Part shown: piece after piece, positions 1 through 10,472 of the stretch | Numbering within the stretch: position 1 is the first letter of the stretch | Layout of the letters: the number at the start of each line of letters is the position of its first letter | Source: Bactrocera neohumeralis | Taxonomy: Eukaryota; Arthropoda; Insecta; Diptera; Tephritidae | Assembly (NCBI RefSeq): GCF_024586455.1 | Contig: NC_065921.1 | Coordinates: forward strand, 44,414,574-44,478,573 | DNA: 64,000 nucleotides | Direction: 5' to 3' | Program-made: the position numbers and the translations under genes | Notes under the pieces: generated by a model | Databases searched by the model: none | Told to the model about the DNA's origin: nothing | Seen by the model: the letters and a program-made list of their open reading frames with translations, nothing else

Positions 1-502
1 TTAAGATCCTTGAAACGTTTTTGTTGTCGCTTCTGTTATTTCGTGCTGAAAATTTCTGTAGTATTAGGTCTCTGCTTTCACTTTCAATAGGTCATAGCAC
101 AAAATATTTCCTGCAGGGTAGCTTTCAACTCAAACTGCAATCCGCTATCATTGCTTGTATTTATGATTTAGTGGCTGTCTACAAATATTATCTAACAGTT
201 TTATGTTCAGCCAGCGCTTAAAGTCGTTTTAAACATATGTAGTTGTGTCTAAACAAGTTTTTACGTTTACAACGGTATTTGATTGCACATCTATATTGAC
301 TGGCTTTGTGACAGCGCGATGTCAAAATTAAGTTGGTAGATTATGCTATCAACAGATATTATCGCGCAGATCTTTAATTACTCATATATGCATAACACTC
401 TTGCAATAGATTTGGTGTTCGAAAGCTGATGCTTGAATAGAAAACAGAAACATTGAAAAAATACAAAAAACCAAAACGAAAAATCAAAAATTATAATAAA
501 GA
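1..502. other. Unannotated AT-rich sequence
   Basis: No supported gene. The short open frames here show no recognisable domain or codon pattern. The sequence becomes A-rich towards the start of the dispersed repeat that follows. Confidence 0.6.
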
Positions 503-1010
503 AGAAAAACGTTAATTTTGGCTAGCACCGAGACTAAAACACCCCTCACATGTGTACTTTTGATAGCATAAAAGAGTAAAAAAAAGTATCATTATCTTTA
601 TTTTAATCGTTCAGTTTGTATGGTAGAGTTACCCGATCTCAACAATTTTTTCGGTAATTTTACTGCTACTTTGGGCAATAATCTTCGCCAAATGTTGTGA
701 AGATTTATCGTCAAATAGAGACCTTTTCCACACAAGGACTTGAGTTCAATCTGTCAGTTTGCATGGCAGCTATACGTCTTAGTACTGCGATATAGCCGAT
801 TCAGAAAAATTAGGAGCCTCTTGACTAGAGGACATGTGCAAAATTTCAGGTCGATATCTCAAAAACTGAGAGACTAATCCGCGTATATACAAAAAGGCAG
901 GCGGAAATCGACTCAACTCATCACGCTGATCATTTTATACATATGTACATACTTTTGGGTATTCGACGTTTCCTCGTTTTACAAACATCATGGCCAACTA
1001 AGTGTATATT
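503..1010 (+). repeat. Dispersed repeat family DR1 (my label), diverged copy
   Basis: This stretch follows the same order of landmarks as the better copy at 56645-57295. It opens with a 'gttaa...ggct.gcaccga' block. It then has two 'tcagtttg(t/c)atggcagct'-like blocks, an 'aaaactgagagacta' block and 'aaatcgactcaact..tca..ctgatcatttta'. It closes with a 'tacaaacatcatggc.aact.a.tata' block. No protein is encoded. The copy is old, with many substitutions and small gaps. The resemblance to a common tephritid repeat is from memory. Confidence 0.7.
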
Positions 1011-1717
1011 TCTTAATTTTGTATATGTGTACTGCACTTGTTGCGCAAAAAGCAGTCAGCAATTAAACGTCAAGCGCCAAAATGATAAACCAAATAACGG
1101 TGATTGCAACTACTGAATTATAGCGGCGCATAAAAGCACTCGACGGCACATACACATATATATGAGTACATATGTAATGCGTGTATGTTTGCCTAGCACA
1201 CCTAAATTTGCAGCAAGTGCATAAAATGGCAACACGTTGCTGCAATTTCGTTTAATTAATTTTTGCCAGCAAATTTTACACTTCTGCACTCCGTTGCAGT
1301 TCACTCGAAATGGTTATGCTGGTGATATAATAAAATACTCGACCAAATGACCATATAAAAGTGAATATATTGATGAGAGTACATACATATACAAACATAA
1401 ATATACATACATAACAAGTCCATGAATTTGTTGATTTTATATTTTAATACAAAAATCGACTTACATTGTTATATTTGTGACCATGTATGTGTACATGTTG
1501 TTCGTGTTTATATGTGTTGCAGCATTATTAACTTCTTGCAACATATTGCATTTTTATAATTTTGCCAAAAATGACTTGGCTTCTTTAGTTTTGACATTAT
1601 TAGTCATTAGCAGTGTTGTGTTTTATGTTTTATAATTGCCTTCTTATGATTTATTTCGTTTTAAAGAAAAACACGTTTTCTTGACAAAAGTTATACTACA
1701 TTATTATACAAAATAGC
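1011..1717. other. Unannotated AT-rich sequence
   Basis: No coding or mobile-element signature recognised. It contains short runs of the 'catacatatgtacata' type that are common in fly non-coding DNA. Confidence 0.55.
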
Positions 1718-3240
1718 TGGCTATTTGAATAGATCGGCCGGCAATCCATCGGCCTCAGCAGCTTTGTTGTTTCTCAGACGGATAATTGCTATTCGACCTT
1801 TTTCTTGGTCGGGCAATGGTACGTCCGCTCCATCGTCATAGGTTAGAAAATCGGGTTCAGAATCTTCTGCTGTTATGCTTTCACTGCCTTTTAGCAGGCT
1901 GGAGAAGTGTTCCCTGCATAATTTTAGTATGCTCTGGGCATCAGTCATTAGATCACCTCTGGGGGTTTTACAAGAGTATGATCCAGTCTTGAAACTTTCT
2001 GTTAATCACCGCATCTTTTCGTAGAATTTTCGAGCATCAGCCCTGTCGACCAGCTTGTGAAGCTCTTCATACTCACGCATTTCGACCTCTCTCTTTTTCC
2101 GTCTGCAAATGCGTCTCGCTTCCCTCTTCAACTCTCGGCATCTATCTCATCCCGCACGTGTTGTGGTCGATTGCAACGTTGCGAGCTAAGTAATCTGTTT
2201 TTCTCCACTGCGGCATGACACTCCTCATCGTACTAGCTGTTCTTTTGCATTTTCCGAAAACCAATGGTTTCGGTTGCAGCTGTACGTAAGGAGCTTGAAA
2301 TGCCGTACCACAATTCCCTTATACCGAGTTGCTAATGAGTGCTCTCAGAGAGCAGGAGTGCAAGTCGAATAGAAAATCGTTCGGCTTTCTGTTGTGATTG
2401 CAGCTTCTCGACGTCCTTGAGTTTGTCTTGAGTTTGCTGGCATGCGTTTTTTGCTGCACATAGGCATAGGGTGCATATCTTGGTTGCAACAAGATAGTGG
2501 TCCGAGTCGATGTTAGGACCTCGGAGCGTACGCACGTCAAAAACACTGGAGACATCTTCCAACTATCACAACATGATCGATCTGCTTGGTGGCTTTTTTT
2601 ATCCGGAGACAGCAAGGCAGCTTGATGAATTTTTCTATACTGGAATCTAGTACTACAGATAACCATATTTCGGGCCCCGGCGAAGTCGATCGGCGTCAAC
2701 CCATTTGGCGATTTTTCATCATGGAAGCTGAATTTATCAACCGTTGCGTCAAAGACACATTTTTGACATCGTGGTGGGGGCAGCTGTCAAAGGTATACTC
2801 CAAGCGCTCATAGAAGGCATCTCTGGTCACAAAAGACGTTCTCTTCCGTCGGAGCGTGGGCACAACTTAACTTTGATTCGGATTGTCCACCGGGGTGAAT
2901 AACAGGACTCGGCGACGGAGTCTTCCACCACGAATTCCACACCGAATTTGCGCTCCTTTACATAGCCATGGAGTAAATGCCGCAGGGACCTACTCGTCTC
3001 AGTTCTTGTCCCGACCATCGCACTTCTTAAATCGCAATCCATAATGCATTTGCCGTGGTCGTAATCAAAAGGGAGGTATATCGTCCAAGATTGTTATTTC
3101 CTTTTCATTCGGGACATTTTTTACGTGGTGGATCCCAAACCCAGCGCACAACTGGGGAGGGATGGTTCACCTTCTCACTTTAACTCGCCTGCAAACAGAT
3201 GTTTTTTGTCTATCTAAAAGATACTTGGTCTAAGACCGGA
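1718..3240 (-). mobile_element. RTE-like LINE copy (a), both ends truncated, many frame breaks
   Basis: Read on the minus strand this is a decayed non-LTR retrotransposon of the same family as 11641-14455. From 3240 downwards it holds a 5' untranslated segment, then the start of the apurinic-endonuclease-like domain (KERKFGVEFVVEDS near 2940). Next come the endonuclease end motif SDHYLVATK near 2500, a linker, and the beginning of the reverse transcriptase (LRNNKAAEADGLPADLFK) ending at about 1721. The RT core with YADD is missing, so the 3' part is lost. It keeps the 1948-2160 linker that is absent from the copy at 11641-14455. No target-site duplication was found. It cannot be functional. 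Confidence 0.85.
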
Positions 3241-3429
3241 AGTTTTTAGGTTTACCCACAATAAAACAAGTGTATAGTTACCTTTACCAACTTTGTATCC
3301 GAAGATGTTTTCTTCCTACATGCAGCACCGGTATAAATTCAGTTTTTTACTTGAAAAGGTCTGGGATACCTGTCATTACTTCTTGTTTCGTGACTAATGA
3401 TTTCAATTGTACATGAGAGAAGTGTTTCT

Positions 3430-3710
3430 TAAATACCACTATAATGAGCCAATATAAGCATTCCAACACTTAATCCAAAATGCCATATACTTCTTATAAG
3501 CCTCGACTGAAATGGCCTTCAGTCCATGGTTTTTTCGGTTTCGGCTCATTTTTGCAGTGGTATTTGCTAGATTGTTTTCCTAGTCGACGCCGTGTTTCAA
3601 AAGATTTAAGTCTTTTGGTACTAATTCCAAAACATTAACCACAATGTGTTAAATCGATCCATAACAGATGCCAAGTTCCTCGGCTATATCTCCCTTGCCT
3701 TTGCTATTGA
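3430..3710 (-). mobile_element. Mariner-like transposase remnant, internally deleted
   Basis: On the minus strand, 3670-3710 resembles the helix-turn-helix region of mariner transposases (DIAEELGICYGSI). The 3430-3520 part resembles the C-terminal tail (AISVEAYKKYMAFWIKCWNA). The catalytic middle is missing and there are stops. The call rests on these two short matches being in the right order, so it is tentative. Confidence 0.4.
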
Positions 3711-3744
3711 AATACTTGTGTTCGTGATATGTTCACAAAATTTG

Positions 3745-3845
3745 AAAAAAGAAATTGTTCAGATTAAGTTGCCATAGCATATACCTGTCGCACAAACTGA
3801 CCGATCAAAGTTCTTGTGAAGGGTATTATAGCTTCGGTCAATTAA
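3745..3845 (-). repeat. Dispersed repeat DR1, 5' fragment
   Basis: On the minus strand it reads 'accgaagctataataccctt' followed by 'cacaagaactttgatcggtcagtttgtg' and a 'ggtatatgctatgg..act.aatctgaacaattt' block. The order is the same as at the start of DR1 at 56645. The rest of DR1 is missing, and the piece abuts a mariner-like remnant. Confidence 0.6.
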
Positions 3846-3870
3846 AAACTAAGATATTTTTATAATACTT

Positions 3871-5240
3871 TTTTTTATAATATAACTTTTTTGTACTGAA
3901 CCAAAAACATACCTGTGAATAAAAGTTTTTTCACATTCCAATTTTGGCGACAGAATTTTTTTTTTAAAAACTTCTAACAAAATAAATTACCACACATATT
4001 TCACTCAATGCAAATCAACGAGCAAATTTGAATTGTTTGACAGAAACACGTCAACACAACATCAAAGTGAGCAAATGCCATTTACGCGTTGTGGCAATCG
4101 AAACACGGTGAACCCACTGCCAAAAAACCGCAAAATATTACACAAACAAGCCATCAACAACATTCATAACTCAGCGGGCGCAATGTGGCCTTTGAAGAAA
4201 TTACGATGACTTGTCACACAATGCCCAACAAAGTGAAGTCAAAGATCCCACGCACCAAATGCCGCAACAAATTTTCACATGAGACACACACACGCACACA
4301 CCTACTACTTTCCTACACATTATTTGTTTTTGTTGCTGGTAATAACCCCGTTATTGGCGAATTAACGCATAATGGAGCGATTGGGTACCGCTGCCTAGTG
4401 GTGGCGTAGGCCATTGTATGTAGAGGGTCCGAGGGTAAATAAAATGTACGCAATATTGACGAAATAACTTCGAAAGTGGGCGGCAAGTAATGCAGGCTTA
4501 CATATAGAGAGTGCTCCAAAAACGCTTGATTATGCAAATAATTTAATTTACCACTTTGATGCACGAAATCAAATGGAGTGGCTTGAGTGGGCGCTTATAA
4601 GTATATATGAACTTACTGTGTAAACAAGTAAAAAGTAAGAGCATAGAGCTAAACAATGAAACTCCTAAAATATAAAAATATTATATTTCATTCGAAATTT
4701 GGTAAAAAAGCCATAGAAGTTGACTATGTATATCCTGAAATTATTTATAAAATATATAAGTTGTATAAGATACTGGAATATTTAACGAAGAATATTAACG
4801 AATATGAAGATCTATCATTGGTGAGAACTTATTGAAGTGCTCAGAGTCAGCGCGATAATATCGTCTATTCAAATCGGCTTCCCGGTGTAGTCTCACGATC
4901 ATTGTATAAGTAGTAATCATATCAAGATCAATGTAACCTAGCCTATAAAAGATTGTAGCCTAAGTGAACTTTTAATATATGGTCCAACCTGGAAGACATA
5001 GAGGACCGCATATTAAAGGTTTACTTAGGCCACAATTTTATTTAATTCCTATTTAAAATTAATGAAGCCAAAAGTGATTAAGATATAAAAATACTAAGCC
5101 TAAGTCATTCTCGCTTTATTATTCTCAATTCAAAACGGATAAATAATTCCTTCTCATCGTTGTACAAGAAACTTTGCCACTGCAGGTTAAATATTTTCTC
5201 TGACACTTCCTTGTGAAGGAGTACTAGGCTATTTTTTGTT
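3871..5240. other. Unannotated sequence with one strong hairpin
   Basis: No gene recognised. The only structure seen is the inverted repeat at 4948-5040, listed separately. The 4040-4420 part is less AT-biased and looks like ordinary single-copy fly non-coding DNA. Confidence 0.5.
4948..5040. repeat. 38-bp imperfect inverted repeat with a 17-nt loop
   Basis: The arm 4948-4985 ('gcctaagtgaacttttaata' in its middle) pairs with 5003-5040 ('tattaaaggtttacttaggc' in its middle). Aligning the left arm with the reverse complement of the right gives 31 of 38 identical positions. Six of the seven differences are transitions, so several become G-U pairs in a transcript. Loop and arm lengths fall within the range of an animal pre-miRNA hairpin, but a small foldback-transposon remnant is equally possible. 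No expression evidence is available here. Confidence 0.75.
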
Positions 5241-5379
5241 GTTGTTTTTTTATAGTAGGGGGAAGTATCGAAAGACGGAGTGCGGAACTTTAACCTCCCA
5301 CTCCCAACTCATGACTCTATCACGGAAACTCCACGAATTACAGGGACAGGACATTTAAGTGCGGACAGGCGGACGCTTA

Positions 5380-5950
5380 ATCTGTTGAAAAAGTCTCAGT
5401 TTTGTCATTATTCGCTTCGCTAACAGCTTTCCATTTCTCAGTCAGTGTCTTTAAATTATCGACTGTAAAACCTAGCACCAAGTGTGGTTTTTAGTTTTCC
5501 CCTTGTACTTAAAAAGCGAGGGCAATAAAAGAACATGCCCACAGTCTTCAATGCTCTCTGAACACGACGGCCCGTTTGGGCTAATGTCATTGTGGAATCT
5601 GTAAAGGTAGCTTCTAAAGCATCCATTTCTGTTGTCTGTCTATCCACGAGTGGATGTCCGGTATAAGTCTATGGCTCCTGCACTGATAGCTGATATAATC
5701 GCTTGAGTCCCTGGATGTCGATAGGCGGCGTACTGGAATTCATTGCTTTTGCTATTAAAAATCGACGGCTGGGACGCACGCAGCCTCTATTAGTTGTCAT
5801 TCTCAATAGAGCAATATAAATATTGTTTGCTTTACCGGAATTATATGCCAGGTGATCCTTAAATTTTACTTTGGAATCCATTATTACTCTCAGATACTTC
5901 AGCTGCGGCTGAGAAGTAATCTCGAACTCCCGTATAATAATGGATGTTTT
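5380..5950 (-). mobile_element. R1-like LINE reverse transcriptase C-terminal fragment
   Basis: On the minus strand the frame from about 5935 reads a segment around PQLKYL, followed by MDSKVKFKDHLAYNSGKANN and RGCVRPSRRFLIAKAMNSS. This matches the stretch after the RT active site in R1-clade LINEs (LGV.ID..L.F..HL.......A......L.R.....G..R..RR.L). After a break, 5456-5647 continues with RRVQRALKTVG. The RT catalytic motifs and the endonuclease are absent. There are stops, so this is a dead fragment. Confidence 0.65.
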
Positions 5951-6470
5951 CTTAAATTTTTAGGCGAAGAAAAAATAAAACTCATATAATTTAATGTAAT
6001 GACCAAGAATTATAAACATGAGGGTTCGCTATTATGTTTTAAAAATGATTTTGGGCAAGAGATCGTTGCGGCTTCCAGCCAAAGCATTTTGCACAGGTTC
6101 ACGATCAGCAAAATTGGATTCATTAAATTGTTTGCTTTGTCAGCTGTATTCCATGTAGCAAGGTCTTCTTGGTACCACAGCTGGTCCAACTTTAGCGTTG
6201 AACTGCTTAATCGAAAAAACCGAAACAACGATATCAGCATCTTCCAATTCGGGCACGAAGAAGCCGCTAATAATTTCTGTGTAGCGTATTCCACTACAAC
6301 ATTATGATTGGCTTCATTTTTGAATAAAAACCAGTACCAGGACCAGTAATTCCCATTCCTCAAATAGCATACCAAAAAATGACTTTTTGACGTTGTAGCG
6401 TCGTCTCAACAATAGCTTCTAGATTTATTATAATCAGCCTACATGCAAGAATTATGTTTACTAACGCACG

Positions 6471-6665
6471 TGTTACAGACAGTTTTAACAAGTGAGAGGC
6501 ATTCGTTAGTGAACAAGCAAACGGAGCAGGCGCAAGCAGGCGTATAAGAATTATTTAATTTTTTTTCAATATAAGTATTTTGGTATTCGTTCAATAATAC
6601 TTTTAAAATAAACTTTTTATTCGTTTGATAATAACTTGAAATAAACAATTTGGACATTCTTGACA
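6471..6665 (+). repeat. Left LTR of the miniature LTR element
   Basis: 195 bp, TGT...ACA ends. It has an 'aataaaca'-type A/T-rich stretch near its 3' side and matches 7192-7382 over its whole length. Confidence 0.85.
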
Positions 6666-7073
6666 TCTCAGAAGTGGGATTCCAAAATCCTCGAATTATA
6701 CGAATTTGTGGAAAAGAATACGTTTTGGGAAATAATTTTGCAAACGATGAGAGCGCCGGCGTAACTATCGAACAAACGAAGAAGAGAGGAAGGAATTATT
6801 TGAAACGGCAGAGAGAAATTATCAAATTTAACGAGTACTGCAAGCACTTCAATGCCAACGAGAAACGTAAATTTTCAACGGGCAAAGAGTGAACGTAACT
6901 AACGTAAAAAAAGTTTCAACAAATAAAAGGGAACAACACGAGTACAACGAGTAATCGAAGAACAACGTTTGAGAGTTTTAAAAAAAAAAAACTGTAGACA
7001 GAATTGTCAGCAGCATATTATTAAATTTTTGGAAGTCGACGAATAAAGTTCAAACAGCACGGAAACGACGGCA

Positions 7074-7229
7074 ATGTCGGCAAGTGAAATGTCTGCTATG
7101 CAGAAACAAATGGACGAGATGCTTGAATTAGATGGCGACGATGGAGACGACGAATCGTCCTTGCAGGACGAAAGGTCAGGAGAGGCCGAGCTGTCACAGT
7201 CATTTTTAACAAGTGAGAGGCATTCGTAA
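7074..7229 (+). pseudogene. Short gag-like start frame of the miniature LTR element
   Basis: A 51-codon frame starting MSASEMSAMQKQMDEM, with an acidic run (DGDDGDDESS) in the middle. It crosses into the right LTR and stops there. In position, just upstream of the 3' LTR and after a long untranslated leader, it could be the first few dozen codons of a gag gene whose remainder was deleted. It has no recognisable domain, so the gag assignment is by position only. Confidence 0.35.
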
Positions 7230-7382
7230 GTGAACAAGCAAACTGAGCAGTCGCAAACAGGCGTATAAAAATTATATAATTTCTTTTCAATATATTTTGG
7301 TATTCGTTCAATAATAATTTTAAAATAAAATTTGTATTCGTTTGATAATAACTTGAAATAAACAATTTGGACATTCTTGACA
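7192..7382 (+). repeat. Right LTR of the miniature LTR element
   Basis: 191 bp, TGT...ACA ends. It is about 93 percent identical by eye to the left LTR, with one 4-bp gap relative to it. Confidence 0.85.
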
Positions 7383-7605
7383 CACGCATTAAACCAGAAG
7401 TTTATCGCAGAACAAAATTTTCTTGTGAAAATCGAGATCGGTGGCGATCTCATTTTGGACCCCTTTATAGAACATGCGACGCTCTTGATTATCGTTCTGC
7501 TACAATTCTTGCACGAGTTGGATTTTGTAAGCCCGAAAACCGATATCCTTCCGTAATATAATCCATAAATTGGAAGGGCACAGTTCCCACTAACGCGGGC
7601 CCCAG

Positions 7606-7760
7606 CTCCATTAGGATATTATTATTGTTGTTTTAACGGCAGAAAACATTTCTGAAGTGATTTCAAAAAATAGTGCCGAGTGTCAATCCTTGGGCGGATA
7701 ATAATGCGGGTCCTTCCAGTTACTTAGACCCACCTGTCGCGGGAACAGACCAATAGGGTC
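7606..7760 (+). repeat. Dispersed repeat DR2 (my label)
   Basis: The sequence includes 'gttgttttaacggcagaaaa', then 'gtgccgagtgtcaatcct', 'ggcggataataatgcgggtc' and 'cctgtcgcgggaaca'. The reverse complement of 58515-58640 matches it in the same order. It resembles a repeat I recall as common in tephritid genomes, possibly an untranslated region of a LINE. That origin is unproven. Confidence 0.6.
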
Positions 7761-8400
7761 ACAGCGTCTCTGATAAGTAAATTAAATAGATTCGCACAAA
7801 CGACTCATAATACTCAATATTATTCCTTGTTGACAGTTTGGCCGATCGAAAGGAATTCGAACTGCACAACACCTTGATAATCGAAGAAAACTTTCAACAT
7901 AACCTTGGTTTTGACTTGCTTTGACGTGATTTTGGCTCACCTTTGCCACGATATTCGGCCGATACCGGGTCATAAATGGATCCAAGACTCATCGCTAGTA
8001 ATAATATGTTTCATGATATCCTGGTAGTCGGAAAGCATTGTTTCACACACGTTAACGCGACGTTGTTTTTCGAATCGTCGATTCTCAAGCACCAATTCCT
8101 TTATTTTATTGTCGTGTTGATCATCAGTTCATATTCATGGTCATCCTGACAAACAATTATCGCCAAAGGTCTTTTACAACATTCCGAATGTTTCACCAAT
8201 TTAACTTCTTTCGACGAACGCCAATCGCCGAGTGCACATTATGTATTTCAGAAAGACAAGCCTAGACTAAAATCTAATGATTATTTTGATGTGACATTTG
8301 GCACAGATGTCACCGACGGTCCAACATAGAAAAAAATTATTTCGACGAACGAATTTTCGCGCGAAATTTAAATTTAAAAGTTTTACTATTTTCTGCCCAC
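7760..8400 (-). mobile_element. Mariner remnant, transposase central part
   Basis: On the minus strand the 5' non-coding end ('tttcgcgcgaaaattcg', 8340-8370) is shared with the mariner copy starting near 46400. The transposase readable around 8080-7960 includes CETMLSDYQDIMKHIITSDESWIH, which carries the TSDE(S)W motif around the first catalytic aspartate. 7930-7790 gives KVMLKVFFDYQGVVQFEFL and VNKEYYLSIMSRLCESI. The N-terminal DNA-binding part is mostly lost, and the part with the second and third catalytic residues is missing. Frame breaks occur throughout. Confidence 0.75.
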
Positions 8401-8825
8401 AATATCTGTTGTATAATATCCCGACATTTAAGTAAATAATTCACTAATTACGAGTCTGATTTATTTCTGCGTTCGTTTCTGTTACCAGAAGAAGACCATG
8501 ATATATAGATTACGCATTCCAGTGCCATGAATACCGCGATAAAGTCAATGCGATGGAATTTTTGCGTACAAAATTGAGCTCAAGGGCAATGAATCAAGTT
8601 GAATAAAAAAGTGCTGATATGCGGTTATTAAAAAGAATGTTAATAAAAAATAATGTAATTTTGGTTGTATTTTATATTTTTAATGAATCACAAAATGTAT
8701 TTTTTTTTCGAAAATAAATTCGGTCGAGTACAATATATAATAAAATGCTACAAATCACTTCGAATAATAGTTTAAACTTTTTTTCAACCATAAAAATATT
8801 TCACAAAATATTCATGGTGTTTTTA
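8401..8825. other. 3' flank of the DUF1091 gene
   Basis: AT-rich, no gene of its own seen. On the minus strand an AATAAA-type polyadenylation signal overlaps the stop codon of the neighbouring gene at about 8826. Further A/T-rich candidates lie near 8735. Confidence 0.4.
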
Positions 8826-9989
8826 TTACATATCGACTGCGCCTCTGCAGGAACCATTTACGCGAGCCCACAATTGACCGTTAACAAACCAGGTTGTATC
8901 CACGGCATACTCACCAATAGGGAAAGGCAATTTCACCAAATCGCTGCTGAGACGAAATTTGTCCAATATCAAATCGTGCTGAAAAAAATTAGTATATTCG
9001 AGAACAAAGTTTTAATTAATAATTGGTTTTAATTAATAAATAAAGTTAAAGAAATATTTAAAATATTAATTAGTGAAAAAAAAAAAAATTGTATATAAGA
9101 AAAATTAAGTAAAAAAAATATTTGAAATAAAAAAAATTTAAATAAAAAAACCCAATTTAAAATCATTATTTCTGAAAATGCATTTAAAATGTTATATATT
9201 ATATTTTGAATGATAGTAATACCAGTTTTAAAAGAGTTTTGTTGACTATATATATTTTTTATATATTTTTTCTGATGTTTTTTTTTATCACTTACATCAT
9301 ACGGACAGGTGTGATTAAGATTACTGTACTCTTTCATTATCTTGTAGAAGAATTCGGCCACAGGATTCGCTCGCGGATTTTTCATAAATTTGCAACCGTC
9401 AAAGTGGACTTTGTACAGGAAAGGTTTCCAACCATTGGCACGCTTTAGCAGGCGAATAGAGACCTTAAAAAAATATAATTAATATTAAAGTAAAATATTT
9501 TAAAATATACATACATATGTATGTACAAGTATATTATAATTTATAATTTTTAATAATTTTTTTTATAATTTAAGACAAAAGAAATTAAATTCAAGAAATC
9601 GGATTTTTTATATTTCTAAAAAGAGTTAACAGTTCAAAATGTTTCTGTCTGCTACTCACATTTGCTTCCCGGCCAACCTCTTTCAGATGCGCATGCACTT
9701 TCATGTAACTGTCCTCACCACGCACCGCCTTCAAGAAGCATGATTTGAAGACTATCTTTGACTTGTCGTAAGAGTGACACTTTACATTGGAAAATTTGCA
9801 AAACGAGTCGCAAAGCTATAAGTCAAATAGATGAGCACATTCTTACATAAAGTTTAATATAAATAATTCTTCAATATGTTTAGAGCATAATGTCAGTTCC
9901 AAACCCACCGCATGATCTATCAATAACACCAAGGAAACTATAAAACAAAAATAAAACTTGGCTGCGGATAAAATAGCTAAAACTTTCAT
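8826..9989 (-). CDS. Secreted DUF1091 (DM8) family protein, four exons
   Basis: The coding exons on the minus strand are 9989-9909, 9815-9660, 9463-9296 and 8978-8826. Their lengths (81, 156, 168 and 153 nt) are all multiples of three, giving 185 residues plus a stop. The introns are 93, 196 and 317 bp. All have GT...AG ends with strong donors at introns 2 and 3 (GTGAGT, GTAAGT). The start has A at -3. Residues 1-27 form a hydrophobic signal peptide (MKVLAIL...FIVSLVLLI). The body shows the family pattern: FCKFSNVKCHSYDKS near 32-46, KANGW-like GWKPFLY near 90-96, CKFMKNPRANP near 103-113, NHTCPYD at 129-135 and KLPFPIGEY at 151-159. Two glycosylation sequons are visible (NHT at 129, NGS at 176). 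The length is typical of the family. The molecular role of most DUF1091 proteins is unknown, and export from the cell is inferred from the signal peptide. The frame is uninterrupted, unlike everything around it, which argues for a live gene. Confidence 0.93.
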
Positions 9990-10472
9990 TTTCTATTAAA
10001 AACAATTTTTATTAATTTCCAGTGAGAAAAAATTATAATTATTTATTTTTTCCACTAGTTGCTTGCGCCTTTTTCGATTGCAAATTTACAAATGACTTTT
10101 CGCTTACTGTTCCCAAAGTCTAATTATCTGAAAATTTTCACGCACTTAATGTTTTTTTAATTACTTTATAGTGAATTTAAACGATTTTCATAAATATTTT
10201 TGTCTGTCCAGGTATATTGTTTTTCCATCAGACCTAAATTTGTTATATTCTAATTTAATAATTGCTTTTGGTTGACACGCTGTCGTTAGCCAGATCAATT
10301 AGCACTGTTTTCTGATTAACGCAAGTGCAGAAATGAAATACACTTCAAAATTTATAAGTACAGTGAATCCTTTGTAAAATTAATTCCAATTTTAAAATTT
10401 TAAGAAACAACTGCAAACGAGCTGAATGCGCCTTTTGAAAGCTTCTATCAAAAATGACGAAATACATATATA

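Larger units (their letters stand above)
6471..7382 (+). mobile_element. Miniature LTR retrotransposon (TRIM-like) with 4-bp target duplication
   Basis: Two direct repeats, 6471-6665 and 7192-7382, begin 'tgt(t/c)acag' and end 'cattcttgaca'. They flank only about 526 bp of internal sequence. The 4 bp just outside each end are identical (CACG at 6467-6470 and 7383-7386), as expected for an LTR-element insertion. The interior holds a short frame at 6650-6892 and what may be the first codons of a gag gene (7074, MSASEMSAMQKQMDEMLELD, rich in acidic residues). That second frame runs into the right LTR. No protease, RT or integrase is present, so it would depend on another element's proteins. The LTRs differ at about 13 positions plus a 4-bp gap, so the insertion is not recent. 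Confidence 0.85.
5990..7560 (-). mobile_element. Mariner/IS630-like element split by a miniature LTR element
   Basis: The minus strand of 7383-7560 has the transposase part ending in NEIATDLDFHKKILF and a FWFNACV segment. This corresponds to the conserved 'DP.F..KI.FSDEAHFWLNG' region. The reading resumes on the other side of the insertion (6470 downwards) with VSKHNSCM, the tryptophan-rich segment to ITGP, and then WYQEDLATWNTADKA (the 'WFQQDGATCHTA' block, around 6150). A decayed tail ends near 6000. Several stops and frameshifts are present and the N-terminus is missing. The same family occurs at 22985-23815, 24390-25215 and 63590-64000. Confidence 0.8.

Noticed and set aside
8745..9448. 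Plus-strand frames overlapping the DUF1091 gene
   Set aside because: They are antisense shadows of exons 3 and 4 and of the AT-rich introns.
9500..9525. Long palindrome of catacatatgtatg type
   Set aside because: This is a common simple-sequence motif of fly introns and lies within intron 2 of the DUF1091 gene.
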